From positions 20,069-84,068 of the forward strand of contig JAIPJF010000014.1 of the NCBI GenBank assembly GCA_021734325.1: a DNA stretch of 64,000 nucleotides, given 5' to 3'. Each line of letters begins with the position of its first letter. Positions within the stretch are counted from its first letter, which is position 1. Below the pieces are notes generated by a model. That model was not told the DNA's origin. It made no database searches and saw nothing but the letters and a program-made list of their open reading frames with translations. A program made the translations under genes and the position numbers. The stretch is from Fidelibacterota bacterium. GTDB taxonomy: Bacteria; Fidelibacterota; UBA8477; JABMPR01. Below are positions 58,601 to 63,772 of this stretch, in pieces.

Positions 58601-59457
58601 CGGCCTATCCCGGCTACTATGAGTTAATGATCGTCGATAGTCTGGGTATGGTAGATACACTAAAGGTCAAGCTCGGGACGGATTATCTCACTGTGACCGA
58701 AGTGGATACCTTTAGTTTTCTGGTAAGCATGGAAATCGAAACAGCTGGCTCGAAGAGTTTTGAGGTCTATGCATCCAACTGGGCAGGTGACACCACCATA
58801 ACCACGACGGTTGCCGTAAGTTTGGCCAGAAAGGGAGAGCAGTGGATTGCCAGAAGCGCAGATGATCAGTTCGAAGCTCGCGGATCTGCGAAGAGTGCAG
58901 CAAGAACCTCTCAAATCGCTATTCTGGATAGTGTCCTGAGTGAGGTTGATGATGGTCGGTATAAAATTCTGATGGACGGTATGAGCATGGCAGAACCCAT
59001 TTTGGTGAGTATGCCAAGTGAGAAGACCGATCAGGCCATTTATATGAATACTGACAATGGGGAATATGTGGAATTGCCATCCGTACATGATGGGAAACGC
59101 GTATCTGCTTGGGTCGAGCGTTCTGGGGTCTTCAAGTTTGGACCCAAGACCATTATCGTTCCCGAGCGAAGCAGTCTCACTCAGAATTACCCGAATCCAT
59201 TCAATCCGAGCACGAATATAGATTACGATATCGGCTTTCTGGATGGTATGACCCAGAATATTGAATTCAATGTCTACAACATTCGTGGACAGCTTGTGAA
59301 AAGGCTGGTGGATAAACAACTTCCTCCAGGTCAGTATTCAGTTAGCTGGAATGGATTGGATCAATACGGTAAACAGGTGAGTAGTGGTATCTATTTCGCA
59401 CGACTCATGACGGATAGAGGCTATGTTAAAACTGTTAAAATGCTGGTTCTCAGGTAG
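49639..59457 (+). CDS. Giant modular surface protein (about 3270 residues) with type IX sorting domain
   Basis: A signal peptide (LRMLFMLAIVPFLSQATLFG) starts the chain. Then come Ig-like modules of two kinds. Type A (about 125 residues, e.g. GTVVSSYWNSTNTGA) has a YWNS(T/S)NT core. Type B (about 119 residues) has VTFDEAVTLSGGNLLIELET, DRTVTI, YTVQAGD and LRDAAGN. The order by eye is A-A-B-B, then A-B-B four times, then A-A-A-A, to about residue 2460. After these come a fibronectin-like region, a cadherin-like pair (NTAPEFAEITDTLYVDEDEL), a BACON-like module (TIANIGLTDLKWSLHSAPRW) and the sorting domain (LTQNYPNPFNPSTNIDYDI to VKMLVLR). Cysteine-poor and acidic, it is probably an adhesin or calcium-stiffened rod. 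Ligand unknown. Confidence 0.88.
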   Translation: MNSKLRMLFMLAIVPFLSQATLFGADTFTVTGGTVVSSYWNSTNTGATANFTATANPVDYAKIKISVNGGAFAEITGGGINVSTGQSKSINLTASNIESAGTLSDGETFEIYAVFTYTGAPVDTIKLTSSAITVDQTLPTSFTVGTVTTVGGNIVGNKWNSSNTSISVNVPIGNDNSLLTPGKVQLLGKIGSNPYEDLGAESAITGINTTKTMTINAATLEALLGFSDGQIIYLKAEITDKAGNLTTGNASGSELTIDQTAPTISSISGTPASGTLGIGGTSSITVTFDEVVRLSSGNLEITLETGSIDRVLNIASTSIDNVNSASQTYQVQAGDESSDLDVRSLALSGGNNLRDLAGNDVNLALPVGSNLADNANLVVDGIVPTITSITSSPVTDDLGVSESIDITVNFSEAVTLASGNLLIELETGATDRTLTISSINSANSASASYTVQASDESSDLTVNSVTLSAGNLQDGAGNDADMSIPGGDNLADNSTIVVDGVAPNTVNLAGGAGTVVATGGTVAAGYWNNTNTGLSVTVPIAADASLNGGSIQLKGYWGVVGGAQNLGSAQTINATGTNKTISIAETTIENFGGYTDGAILKIVAIVTDASGNTSSVGTESDDEITVDITAPSMTSISATPASGNLGVGDVANIEITFDEAVTLAGGNLLIELETGTTDRTVTIATVSASTTADGDYTVQAGDDTPLAGLNVNSVTLSAGSLRDAAGNNFSSTLPTGSNLADNTNLDVDGIVPTITSITSNPVSSNLSIGEEVEIIVTFSEDVTLSGGNMQIELETGAVDRTVTVATISSTNTASGTYTVQSNDVSSDLTVNSVSLSAGSLQDAAGNDTDLSIPGGNNLANNSSIVVDGLVPSTVNLAGGAGTVAATGGTVVAGYWNSTNTALSITVPIAADASLNGGSVQIQGYWGVVGGAQNLGTAQTISATGTNKTISIAAATLESFGGFAEGEVLKIVALVTDLAGNTSMVGTESDNEITIDQTAPTISNVSSTTADGYLIPTDVANVTLTFDEAVTLSGGNLLILLETGSTDRTVTITTVSASTTASGDYTVQTGDVSDDLDVISVSLSAGFLRDDAGNNAIRTLPTGSNLADNSNLVVDGVIPTITSITSSSADTDPYPIGGTINITVNFSEAVTLSGGNLQIELETGNPDQTVSISSINSSTTATGTYTVQAGDVSSDLAVNGPLTLSGGSLQDAAGNDVNLTVTTNLSASSDIVIDGVAPSAVNLAGGAGTVIAIGGVVKAGYWNSTNTALSITVPIAADATLNGGSLQLKAYWGSDVGAATNLGTSQTISATGTNKTVSIQKAILEAFGGYVEGGVLKIVALVTDAAGNTSPVGTESDNEITIDQTAPTISNVSSTTADGYLIKDDVANVTVTFDEAVTLSGGNLLVILETGTTDRTVTITLVNASTTATGDYTVQTNDLSSDLDVNSIELSTGSLRDAAGNSADLTLPTGSNLADNSNLVVDGVIPTITSITSTSDDTNPYPVGGTVNITVNFSEPVTLSGGNLRITLETGTTDRTISISAISSALSAIGTYTIQAGDETSDLSVNGPLTLSAGSLRDAAGNNVDLTVGTNLSAASDFVIDGVVPDPFIVGSVVTVGAPVLVGYWNASNTGMTVTIPIANDASLVGGTVQVQGYYGDISGSSDIASPTNITIGMLGTSYPVSITSANIATNVGFNENQTLKITAEISDDAGNSTRGTQSANVFFVDETLPVITSITSVPTSGTYKETETIDITVTFSENVYLVNGDLQTTLETGDVLTTVAADLNGVNALTETYTVGVDDESNDLSVTTLGLTAGTLRDAAGNNATLGIPPNGTNLSDNSNLIIDGSIPTILSITTPDEDGYYGVGDVVNIAVKFSENVSLSGGNNFQVVLDAGQTISSGTISNVDSVVIQYTVQETDESNGLYATAVNLDGGTLQDAAGNNLNLAITSLENIDDASSIYIDGIYPTAFATGDIFTVGEPVVTGFWNRSNDSLKVIIPVTGNDASLDGGSAYIEARMDANTFASAGDAVAVGTNPVTLALSRAQLQTVAGYFAGSVIEVRGVLIDIAGNETIGTTSAISLTSDQINPTATITGNMVVAGGSVSQGYWNPSNETLTVSTALDADNSLIGGTFQLQRRIGIAGTFTNISTDSTISVVGTNMETVIDADEINAFGFAEGDVIDFRAIVTDQAGNSTTGTAGDNWITIDSGDPQDFTVGEINSIGGTVVDDYYNSTNLGATVTVPIDPTDNTLVGGYVQLRSIINSDPAADFLDSLNINSLTDLIFSITRADLDGLGYAEADTITFDAIITDVAGNSTVGTQSVEYLVVDETLPTVSATDNIKVQGTNIEPGYWNSTSTGITFKVAVDILDVSLVGGKISASADLTPSANTVFETFATTMPINSLGVDSISLLIPASEIEALEGGTGFTDGLVMSFKVAITDVAGNKATSVTSAVTFDIDQTAPLMGSFVTARTTTDPFINNEDSLLAKWQGFSDVASGLDHYEYSIGSDEFLADIAEWEVVDTLARDTIFTYTHLVSYFINVRAIDLAGNISNTIVTDAIVADLVLPTSTADINPYYYTDDWNNVNSFSGTAQDGLSGPDSLVLKLERVSDSFWWGGSAWGADADSFKYKITDGTWSFGIVKDSLDNREDYTVYLTALDSAGNWQTTPSEYEFQFVINTAPEFAEITDTLYVDEDELFDYHIIATDVDLGTISGDTLFYSILDGPDGMTVDSLTAIFDWTPENADVDTFTITAKVRDLFDESDTMSFVLVVIQVNDAPEPVTLLLPADSTQLVPADSLLLTFVWSSAFDIEGDSLNYRIYMQGTNYDTSLYAAADTTVTVDVSVMDFPTVNPVRWFVRALDATEISATADTFHVTTSPPAVVLLADTVDNQMLRYTMKDTLFTIANIGLTDLKWSLHSAPRWISMTKESGVVEFMDTTDVAFHIDLGGITVGTYSDSITILTNDPDHDTVTVYIGLRILDTPTPVLAFYKNPAYPGYYELMIVDSLGMVDTLKVKLGTDYLTVTEVDTFSFLVSMEIETAGSKSFEVYASNWAGDTTITTTVAVSLARKGEQWIARSADDQFEARGSAKSAARTSQIAILDSVLSEVDDGRYKILMDGMSMAEPILVSMPSEKTDQAIYMNTDNGEYVELPSVHDGKRVSAWVERSGVFKFGPKTIIVPERSSLTQNYPNPFNPSTNIDYDIGFLDGMTQNIEFNVYNIRGQLVKRLVDKQLPPGQYSVSWNGLDQYGKQVSSGIYFARLMTDRGYVKTVKMLVLR
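50053..55526 (+). repeat. Five A-B-B super-repeats of about 1.1 kb inside the giant gene
   Basis: Type A modules start near 50053, 51138, 52243, 53341, 54442 and 55526, at intervals of 1084-1105 bp. Two B modules lie in each interval. The DNA is closely similar, notably around 51150-51250, 52250-52350 and 53350-53450 (shared GGTGGAGCTGGAACAGT and ACTGGAATAGCACGAATACA types), indicating recent duplication of the three-module block. Confidence 0.8.
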
Positions 59458-59468
59458 GAGGTGATGAG

Positions 59469-60062
59469 ATGAATAAAAATACCTTGATTCTCGTACTGAT
59501 CTCCTTCTTAACATTGTTCTCCTGTCGTGATAAGATCGACCCCCAGGCAGATGATTTTGTCGAATACGGCTGGACCTTGTATGCAGAGCGTGATTTTCGA
59601 AAGGCTTTCGAAATATTTAAGGCCGGTCTGGATGAGGATTCGCTGTATGTGGACGGCTATAATGGCTGTGGATGGTGTTATATTGAATTCAACAGTCCGG
59701 ATACGGCCATAAGCTTCTTTAGTGAAGGTCTGGACTATATCACTGTCGATAGTAGTCAGGTCCGTTTTGAACTGCTGGCTGGTCTGGCCTTGAGCTATCA
59801 TGCAGCTGGCAATTACCCCAACGCCATCCTGAAGGGGACTGAGTTATATTCCTTCAGACCACTTTTTGAATTCTCCCATGATTGGCGAATCAATTATGTT
59901 GATATTATCTTGCTTGTTGCCATGTCACATTATACGCAGGGTGATTTCAGTGATGCGCTGCTATGGGTGAAGAAGCTGGATGGTGCGTTTACTGCTGATG
60001 TTACCACCAACGAAGGTCGGGCTGAGTTGATTCGAAAGATTGAATTACTCCAGAATCTATAA
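59469..60062 (+). CDS. TPR-like lipoprotein
   Basis: 197 residues. Lipoprotein signal with LTLFSC (Cys19). The mature part carries helical repeats of TPR type: YGWTLYAERDFRKAFEIFKA, GCGWCYIEFNSPDTAISFFS and SYHAAGNYPNAILKGTELYS. AGGAGGTGATGAG immediately upstream is a strong ribosome site. It follows the giant gene by 11 bp and may help its assembly; that is inference. Confidence 0.78.
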   Translation: MNKNTLILVLISFLTLFSCRDKIDPQADDFVEYGWTLYAERDFRKAFEIFKAGLDEDSLYVDGYNGCGWCYIEFNSPDTAISFFSEGLDYITVDSSQVRFELLAGLALSYHAAGNYPNAILKGTELYSFRPLFEFSHDWRINYVDIILLVAMSHYTQGDFSDALLWVKKLDGAFTADVTTNEGRAELIRKIELLQNL

Positions 60063-60098
60063 TATGTTGACTACCATAAAAAATATGGGATACGGAAA

Positions 60099-60668
60099 AT
60101 GAAAAGACAATTAACTGGCATCGTCATCCTTGCATTCATGTCGCTGATGATATGGAATTGCTCATCACCACCACCAAGTACTGAGGTCGATAAGGAGTTG
60201 AAAGCCCTTTTTGATAAGAATGAACGTTTCCAACAGGTCGCTACAAAAAAGATCGGTACTTTGGAAAAGGATGTTGCCACACTGAAAAAGAATCAAGCCA
60301 AACTGGGGAAACAGATACCTGTATTGGTTAAGCAGATAAAAATATTAAAAAAGGCAGTAGATGCAGGTGGAAATGGTGTGACACCGGCTATGCAGGCCCA
60401 GCTGGATTCCATACTCACCAATCTGGAAGCCATGGAGCTTGAATTGGCGCTGGTCAAAGAGATGGCACCCCAGACAGTTCTGGATCCTGATAAAGTAGAT
60501 AAGGCGCCTCCAGTTCTCATTAAAGGGTCTGACCAGGCACGCATATATCGTCAATATGGAGAACCGATTGAACGCTATCTCGTTGACAATAACCAGGTAT
60601 GGTTATATGATAATGGTGTCGCTGTTTTTGATATGAATGGTCGCATTGTTTCGATTGAATTTGAATAG
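60099..60668 (+). CDS. Lipoprotein with coiled coil and small C-terminal domain
   Basis: 189 residues. Lipoprotein signal ends SLMIWNC (Cys21). A long coiled coil follows at about 30-125 (ELKALFDKNERFQQVATKKI, TLEKDVATLKKNQAKLGKQI), like that of Lpp/YbgF-type periplasmic proteins. The last 45 residues (ARIYRQYGEPIERYLVDNNQ, VWLYDNGVAVFDMNGRIVSI) form a compact strand-rich domain like SmpA/BamE-type folds. Function unknown. It ends the surface-protein operon. Confidence 0.7.
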   Translation: MKRQLTGIVILAFMSLMIWNCSSPPPSTEVDKELKALFDKNERFQQVATKKIGTLEKDVATLKKNQAKLGKQIPVLVKQIKILKKAVDAGGNGVTPAMQAQLDSILTNLEAMELELALVKEMAPQTVLDPDKVDKAPPVLIKGSDQARIYRQYGEPIERYLVDNNQVWLYDNGVAVFDMNGRIVSIEFE

Positions 60669-60688
60669 AACCTAAATACATCTTTTAC

Positions 60689-60717
60689 AAAGCCCTGCAG
60701 TTTCTGTGGGGCTTTTT
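60689..60717 (+). terminator. Intrinsic terminator after the surface-protein operon
   Basis: AAAGCCCTGCAG pairs with CTGTGGGGCTTT (two G-T pairs) around a TTT loop, followed by TTTT. Confidence 0.85.
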
Positions 60718-60743
60718 TATCCTTTCAAATCGGATATAACCAC

Positions 60744-60777
60744 GGCGAAACCTGAAAGGTGAAGCCGGGTCGCCTAC
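60744..60777 (-). repeat. REP-like palindrome with GTAG foot
   Basis: Read on the minus strand: GTAG, then arm GGCGA, inner hairpin ACCT-TTC-AGGT, and closing arm TCGCC. Its left part matches the element at 35366-35391. REP sequences mobilised by RAYT transposases have this GTAG-plus-hairpin form, and a RAYT gene starts at 63769. Confidence 0.5.
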
Positions 60778-60830
60778 CCTTCAGCAGCACCCAGTAATAT
60801 TTTTTCTCCAAAATGCATCATTTTCTTGTT

Positions 60831-60852
60831 ATACACCTTTTGTACACCTATA
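60831..60852. promoter_or_regulatory. Candidate SOS operator region upstream of lexA
   Basis: TACACCT occurs at 60832-60838 and 60843-60849, exactly 11 bp apart, within ATACACCTTTTGTACACCT. Direct repeats one helical turn apart upstream of an autorepressed gene are suggestive. It does not match the E. coli or Bacillus SOS boxes. Confidence 0.3.
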
Positions 60853-60859
60853 TTGTTAC

Positions 60860-61126
60860 ATGGACACAGGATATCAAATCAAAACAGCAGAGCGAAGTAG
60901 TGGGGCAGAAAAAATGATCCACAGAGCAGGAAGATTGAACCTTAAAGAAAGCTTGATCCAATATGCGATAGAGATCTTTGATCTTGTGGAAATACCTCCT
61001 CCTGCAAATGGGAGACGATCGCGTACACGCCGGCCTCCTCAGTCTTTACCTGCCATACGCTATAGTGATGTACAAAAATATACTGCACATCTCGCTGGAC
61101 AATCCGTGGGAGGGCAGGCATGCTGA
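60860..61126 (+). pseudogene. Fragment of a four-helix-bundle (S23-like) gene
   Basis: Residues about 25-44 (RLNLKESLIQYAIEIFDLVE) match the N-terminus of the intact four-helix-bundle protein encoded at 61788 (DLEDRLIQYAIKILTLVE). The rest (Arg/Pro-rich, ending at lexA) shows no similarity, so the frame appears to be a truncated copy. It overlaps lexA by seven bases. A real short gene with a different end cannot be excluded. Confidence 0.4.
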
Positions 61127-61728
61127 CCGCGAAACAGCGCGAGCTGTACGAGTACATCTCACGATTTATTCAAAGCCATCAAATGGCGCCGACCATTGCT
61201 GAGATTCGGGAATATTTTGGATTGGGTTCCAATTTTTCTATTCAAAAGAAGCTGAATATCCTTCGTGAAAGGGGCTATATCAATTTTGACAAGACGAATA
61301 CGGCCCGTAATATTCGTCTCACTGGTTTAATAGGGGAGACAGTTGTACTCAATATTCTGGGTCAGGTGACTGCTGGTATTCCCATCGAAGCGATTGAAAT
61401 CCCGGAACCGGTCGAAGTACCAAATTATCTCCTCAAGGGCAGCAATAACTTTGCCCTGCGGGTGCGCGGGGATTCCATGATGGATGCCAATATCGAGGAT
61501 GGGGATGTTATCATCGTCAAACCTCAGTTGAAAGCAGAAAGCGGTCAGATCGTTGTAGCTACGATCAATGGTGAGGCAACGGTCAAGAAATTGGATCTTC
61601 ATCCAGGCGGGGTGACCTTACAACCATGCAACCGTTCAGGACAATACAAGCCCATCCATATTGAGGAAACGGATGAGTTTGCCCTCAAGGGGGTTGTCGT
61701 GGGTTTATTAAGGCAATATCAGACCTAG
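61120..61728 (+). CDS. lexA: LexA, SOS-response repressor and autoprotease
   Basis: 202 residues. The N-terminal winged helix (LTAKQRELYEYISRFIQSHQ, APTIAEIREYFGL) binds DNA. The self-cleavage site is Ala85-Gly86 in GQVTAGIPIE. The serine-lysine dyad is Ser119 (RGDSMMDANIEDGD) and Lys156 (EATVKKLDL), all present, so the protein should respond to RecA filaments. ATG at 61120 has GGGAGGG upstream. It lies next to an ImuB-like gene, as in many SOS mutagenesis cassettes. Operator not certain. Confidence 0.94.
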   Translation: MLTAKQRELYEYISRFIQSHQMAPTIAEIREYFGLGSNFSIQKKLNILRERGYINFDKTNTARNIRLTGLIGETVVLNILGQVTAGIPIEAIEIPEPVEVPNYLLKGSNNFALRVRGDSMMDANIEDGDVIIVKPQLKAESGQIVVATINGEATVKKLDLHPGGVTLQPCNRSGQYKPIHIEETDEFALKGVVVGLLRQYQT

Positions 61729-61787
61729 TGTCATGAATGCAGAATATCGAACAAAGAATATCTGAATGAAGAACGGGGAAGAATAAG

Positions 61788-62162
61788 ATGGCTCAGAGGC
61801 GTGGCCCATTTGACCTTGAGGATCGATTGATCCAATACGCGATAAAGATTCTTACGCTGGTGGAAAATCTTCCCACCACAAGCATAGGAAACCATATTGG
61901 GCATCAGTTACTTCGCTCCGGTACTGCACCTGCTGCAGTATATGGCGAAGCCCAGAGTGCTGAATCACGTAAAGATTTCACCCACAAAATGAAAATATCA
62001 TTGAAGGAGTTACGAGAGAGTCATGTTTGGTTAAAAATCATTAAGCATAAACCTCTTGTGAAAGAAACGGGATTTATTGATTCACTGTTGAATGAGACCA
62101 ATGAGTTAATCTCGATTTTTGTCACAAGCATCAACACGGCTATCAGGAATATTCAAAAATGA
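61788..62162 (+). CDS. Four-helix-bundle protein (S23/intervening-sequence-protein family)
   Basis: 124 residues with the family pattern DLEDRLIQYAIKILTLVENL, GNHIGHQLLRSGTAPAAVYG, EAQSAESRKDFTHKMKISLK and ELRESHVWLKII. Such proteins were first noted in 23S rRNA intervening sequences but occur widely as free genes, and some associate with mobile or repeat elements. Function is unproven. Complete, unlike the fragment on the other side of lexA. Confidence 0.88.
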   Translation: MAQRRGPFDLEDRLIQYAIKILTLVENLPTTSIGNHIGHQLLRSGTAPAAVYGEAQSAESRKDFTHKMKISLKELRESHVWLKIIKHKPLVKETGFIDSLLNETNELISIFVTSINTAIRNIQK

Positions 62163-62254
62163 CAATGAGAATTCATTTTTTACCGCCATCGATAGCCGAT
62201 TACTTCACCATTCTTCACTCCATGTTCAATATTCTGACTTCAAAAAGGATTAAG

Positions 62255-62274
62255 CCCGCCATTGGCGGCGGTAG
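62255..62274. repeat. Palindrome next to GTAG
   Basis: CCGCCA and TGGCGG form a 6-bp inverted repeat around one T (62256-62268), followed by GTAG at 62271-62274. It lies in the 137-bp gap between the four-helix gene and the small gene. It may be another REP-like remnant. Confidence 0.35.
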
Positions 62275-62299
62275 CCCAAAAGGATAAAGCCAGAGAAGC

Positions 62300-62542
62300 A
62301 TGCGATACACCTCACTAAATAATAATCAGGTTTCCACGATTTTTCGTGGCCCACGGGGTAGAGCCCGGGTGATTCTGGGATCTGTTCCTGCTGAAATTCG
62401 ACAGCAGACACCTGCTTTTGCCTTACCCGAACCCGTTTTGCCAAAAGAGGAACCCATTCATTATACTGCTGTTCCCATCACTCAATTGATAGGTCAGAGC
62501 ATTCACGAATCAGCAATCCCCGAATCTCCTTCTGTTTTCTGA
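62300..62542 (+). CDS. Small hypothetical protein between lexA and imuB
   Basis: 80 residues, no recognised domain. N-terminal MRYTSLNNNQVSTIFRGPRG is basic and the C-terminal half is Pro/Glu-rich (FALPEPVLPKEEPIHY, ITQLIGQSIHESAIPESPS). It lies where imuA (RecA/SulA-like) usually sits in lexA-imuA-imuB cassettes, but it has no Walker motif and is too short. The C-terminal Gln-Leu-Ile segment resembles short binding motifs that tether ImuB-type proteins to the beta clamp, though the match is loose. Ribosome site is weak, so the gene itself is moderately supported. Confidence 0.45.
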   Translation: MRYTSLNNNQVSTIFRGPRGRARVILGSVPAEIRQQTPAFALPEPVLPKEEPIHYTAVPITQLIGQSIHESAIPESPSVF

Positions 62543-62569
62543 ATTCTGTCTCCTGTCTTCTGAATTCTC

Positions 62570-63772
62570 ATGAAAGACATTCTTCACATCGAAGTCCCCT
62601 CCTTTCCCACAACGGTAGAGCAGGCAGTTCATAGCAGCTATCGAAATAGACCTGTGGTCGTTTCCTCCGGTTCAGGAGGGCGGGCTATCATACTTTCTGC
62701 TTCCAGTGAGGCTCAGCGGGAAGGCATTCACAGAGGTATGCTCCTACAGCAGGCTCTCAAGCTGGAACATCAACTCATTGTCGTTGATTCAAATCCTGAA
62801 CTCTATCAACGGGCAATGAATGCCATGACCCATCAGGTTGCCCAATATTCACCTTATGTGGAGCCGCTTCGCTATGGTCAGCTGGCTGTTGACATGACAG
62901 GCACGACGCGTTTATTTGGTCGGATCAAGGACAGTGCCTATAAGATCTATAAGGATATGCATGAATCTTTTCACCTCGCATCCAGTATCGGTATCTCTGT
63001 GAATAAGCTGGTTTCCTCAGTGGCAGCTCGCTACATCAGGCAATACGCAGAGCTGTTTGATGTTTTACCAGGGAATGAACGTGCCTTTCTTGAGCCCCTG
63101 GAGCTTGGGATGCTACCTGGGATTGGTCATGGAACAGAGCGGATGCTCCTGGAAGAATTGAATCTGCGAACCATTGGCATGTTGGCTGCCGTTCCCATCG
63201 ATAAACTTATTCTCGTTATGGGCAAACATGCCCTGACCCTCCATCACAGAGCCCTGGGTATTGATAATAGCCCCGTATTGCCCCCTGAAAGGCATTTGGA
63301 GATAAAAGAGGAGTACACCTTCAGTGAGGACACAAATGACGATAATATGATCATGGGAGTGGTCTATTATCTCATCGAGCAGGGGTGTATTCGTTTACGC
63401 CAGAAGAACAAGAAGAGCAATAGCATGCGCATCTTTTGCCGCTATTCGGACAGCAAGGTGGTTACCCGGAGCATTCGCTTTCCAGAGCCAACGCACAAAG
63501 AGTATCTCATGCATTATCAAACCCGCAAGATATTCGAACAACTTTTTGAACGGCGCACGCGTGTCCGTTATCTTTCCATTGCCTTTGAGAATCTGATCCA
63601 GGCTGCTCAACAGACCAGCCTTTTCACCCAATCCATTGACCCGGATGCTGCCAAACATGAGTCCCTAAACGTGGCCATGGACAAACTGCGCGCCCGACAT
63701 GGTTACCCAATTGTAGGCTTTGGATTGACAGAGCCCGTAATGCTGGCAGACAGGAGCACAGTTAGCGCATGA
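62570..63772 (+). CDS. imuB: ImuB-like Y-family polymerase without catalytic residues
   Basis: 400 residues. The Y-family fold is clear: N-terminal HIEVPSFPTTVEQAVHSSYR, palm VEPLRYGQLAVDMTGTTRLF, ASSIGISVNKLVSSVAARYI, the helix-hairpin-helix LGMLPGIGHGTERMLLEEL and a little-finger domain. In DinB the metal residues are Asp8, Asp103 and Glu104 (EPLSLDEAYLD). Here the equivalents are Glu8, Gly103 and Gln104, so it should be inactive as a polymerase. That is the hallmark of ImuB, an adaptor that links the beta clamp to error-prone DnaE2. No dnaE2 gene is in view. Its stop overlaps the next start by four bases. Confidence 0.85.
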   Translation: MKDILHIEVPSFPTTVEQAVHSSYRNRPVVVSSGSGGRAIILSASSEAQREGIHRGMLLQQALKLEHQLIVVDSNPELYQRAMNAMTHQVAQYSPYVEPLRYGQLAVDMTGTTRLFGRIKDSAYKIYKDMHESFHLASSIGISVNKLVSSVAARYIRQYAELFDVLPGNERAFLEPLELGMLPGIGHGTERMLLEELNLRTIGMLAAVPIDKLILVMGKHALTLHHRALGIDNSPVLPPERHLEIKEEYTFSEDTNDDNMIMGVVYYLIEQGCIRLRQKNKKSNSMRIFCRYSDSKVVTRSIRFPEPTHKEYLMHYQTRKIFEQLFERRTRVRYLSIAFENLIQAAQQTSLFTQSIDPDAAKHESLNVAMDKLRARHGYPIVGFGLTEPVMLADRSTVSA

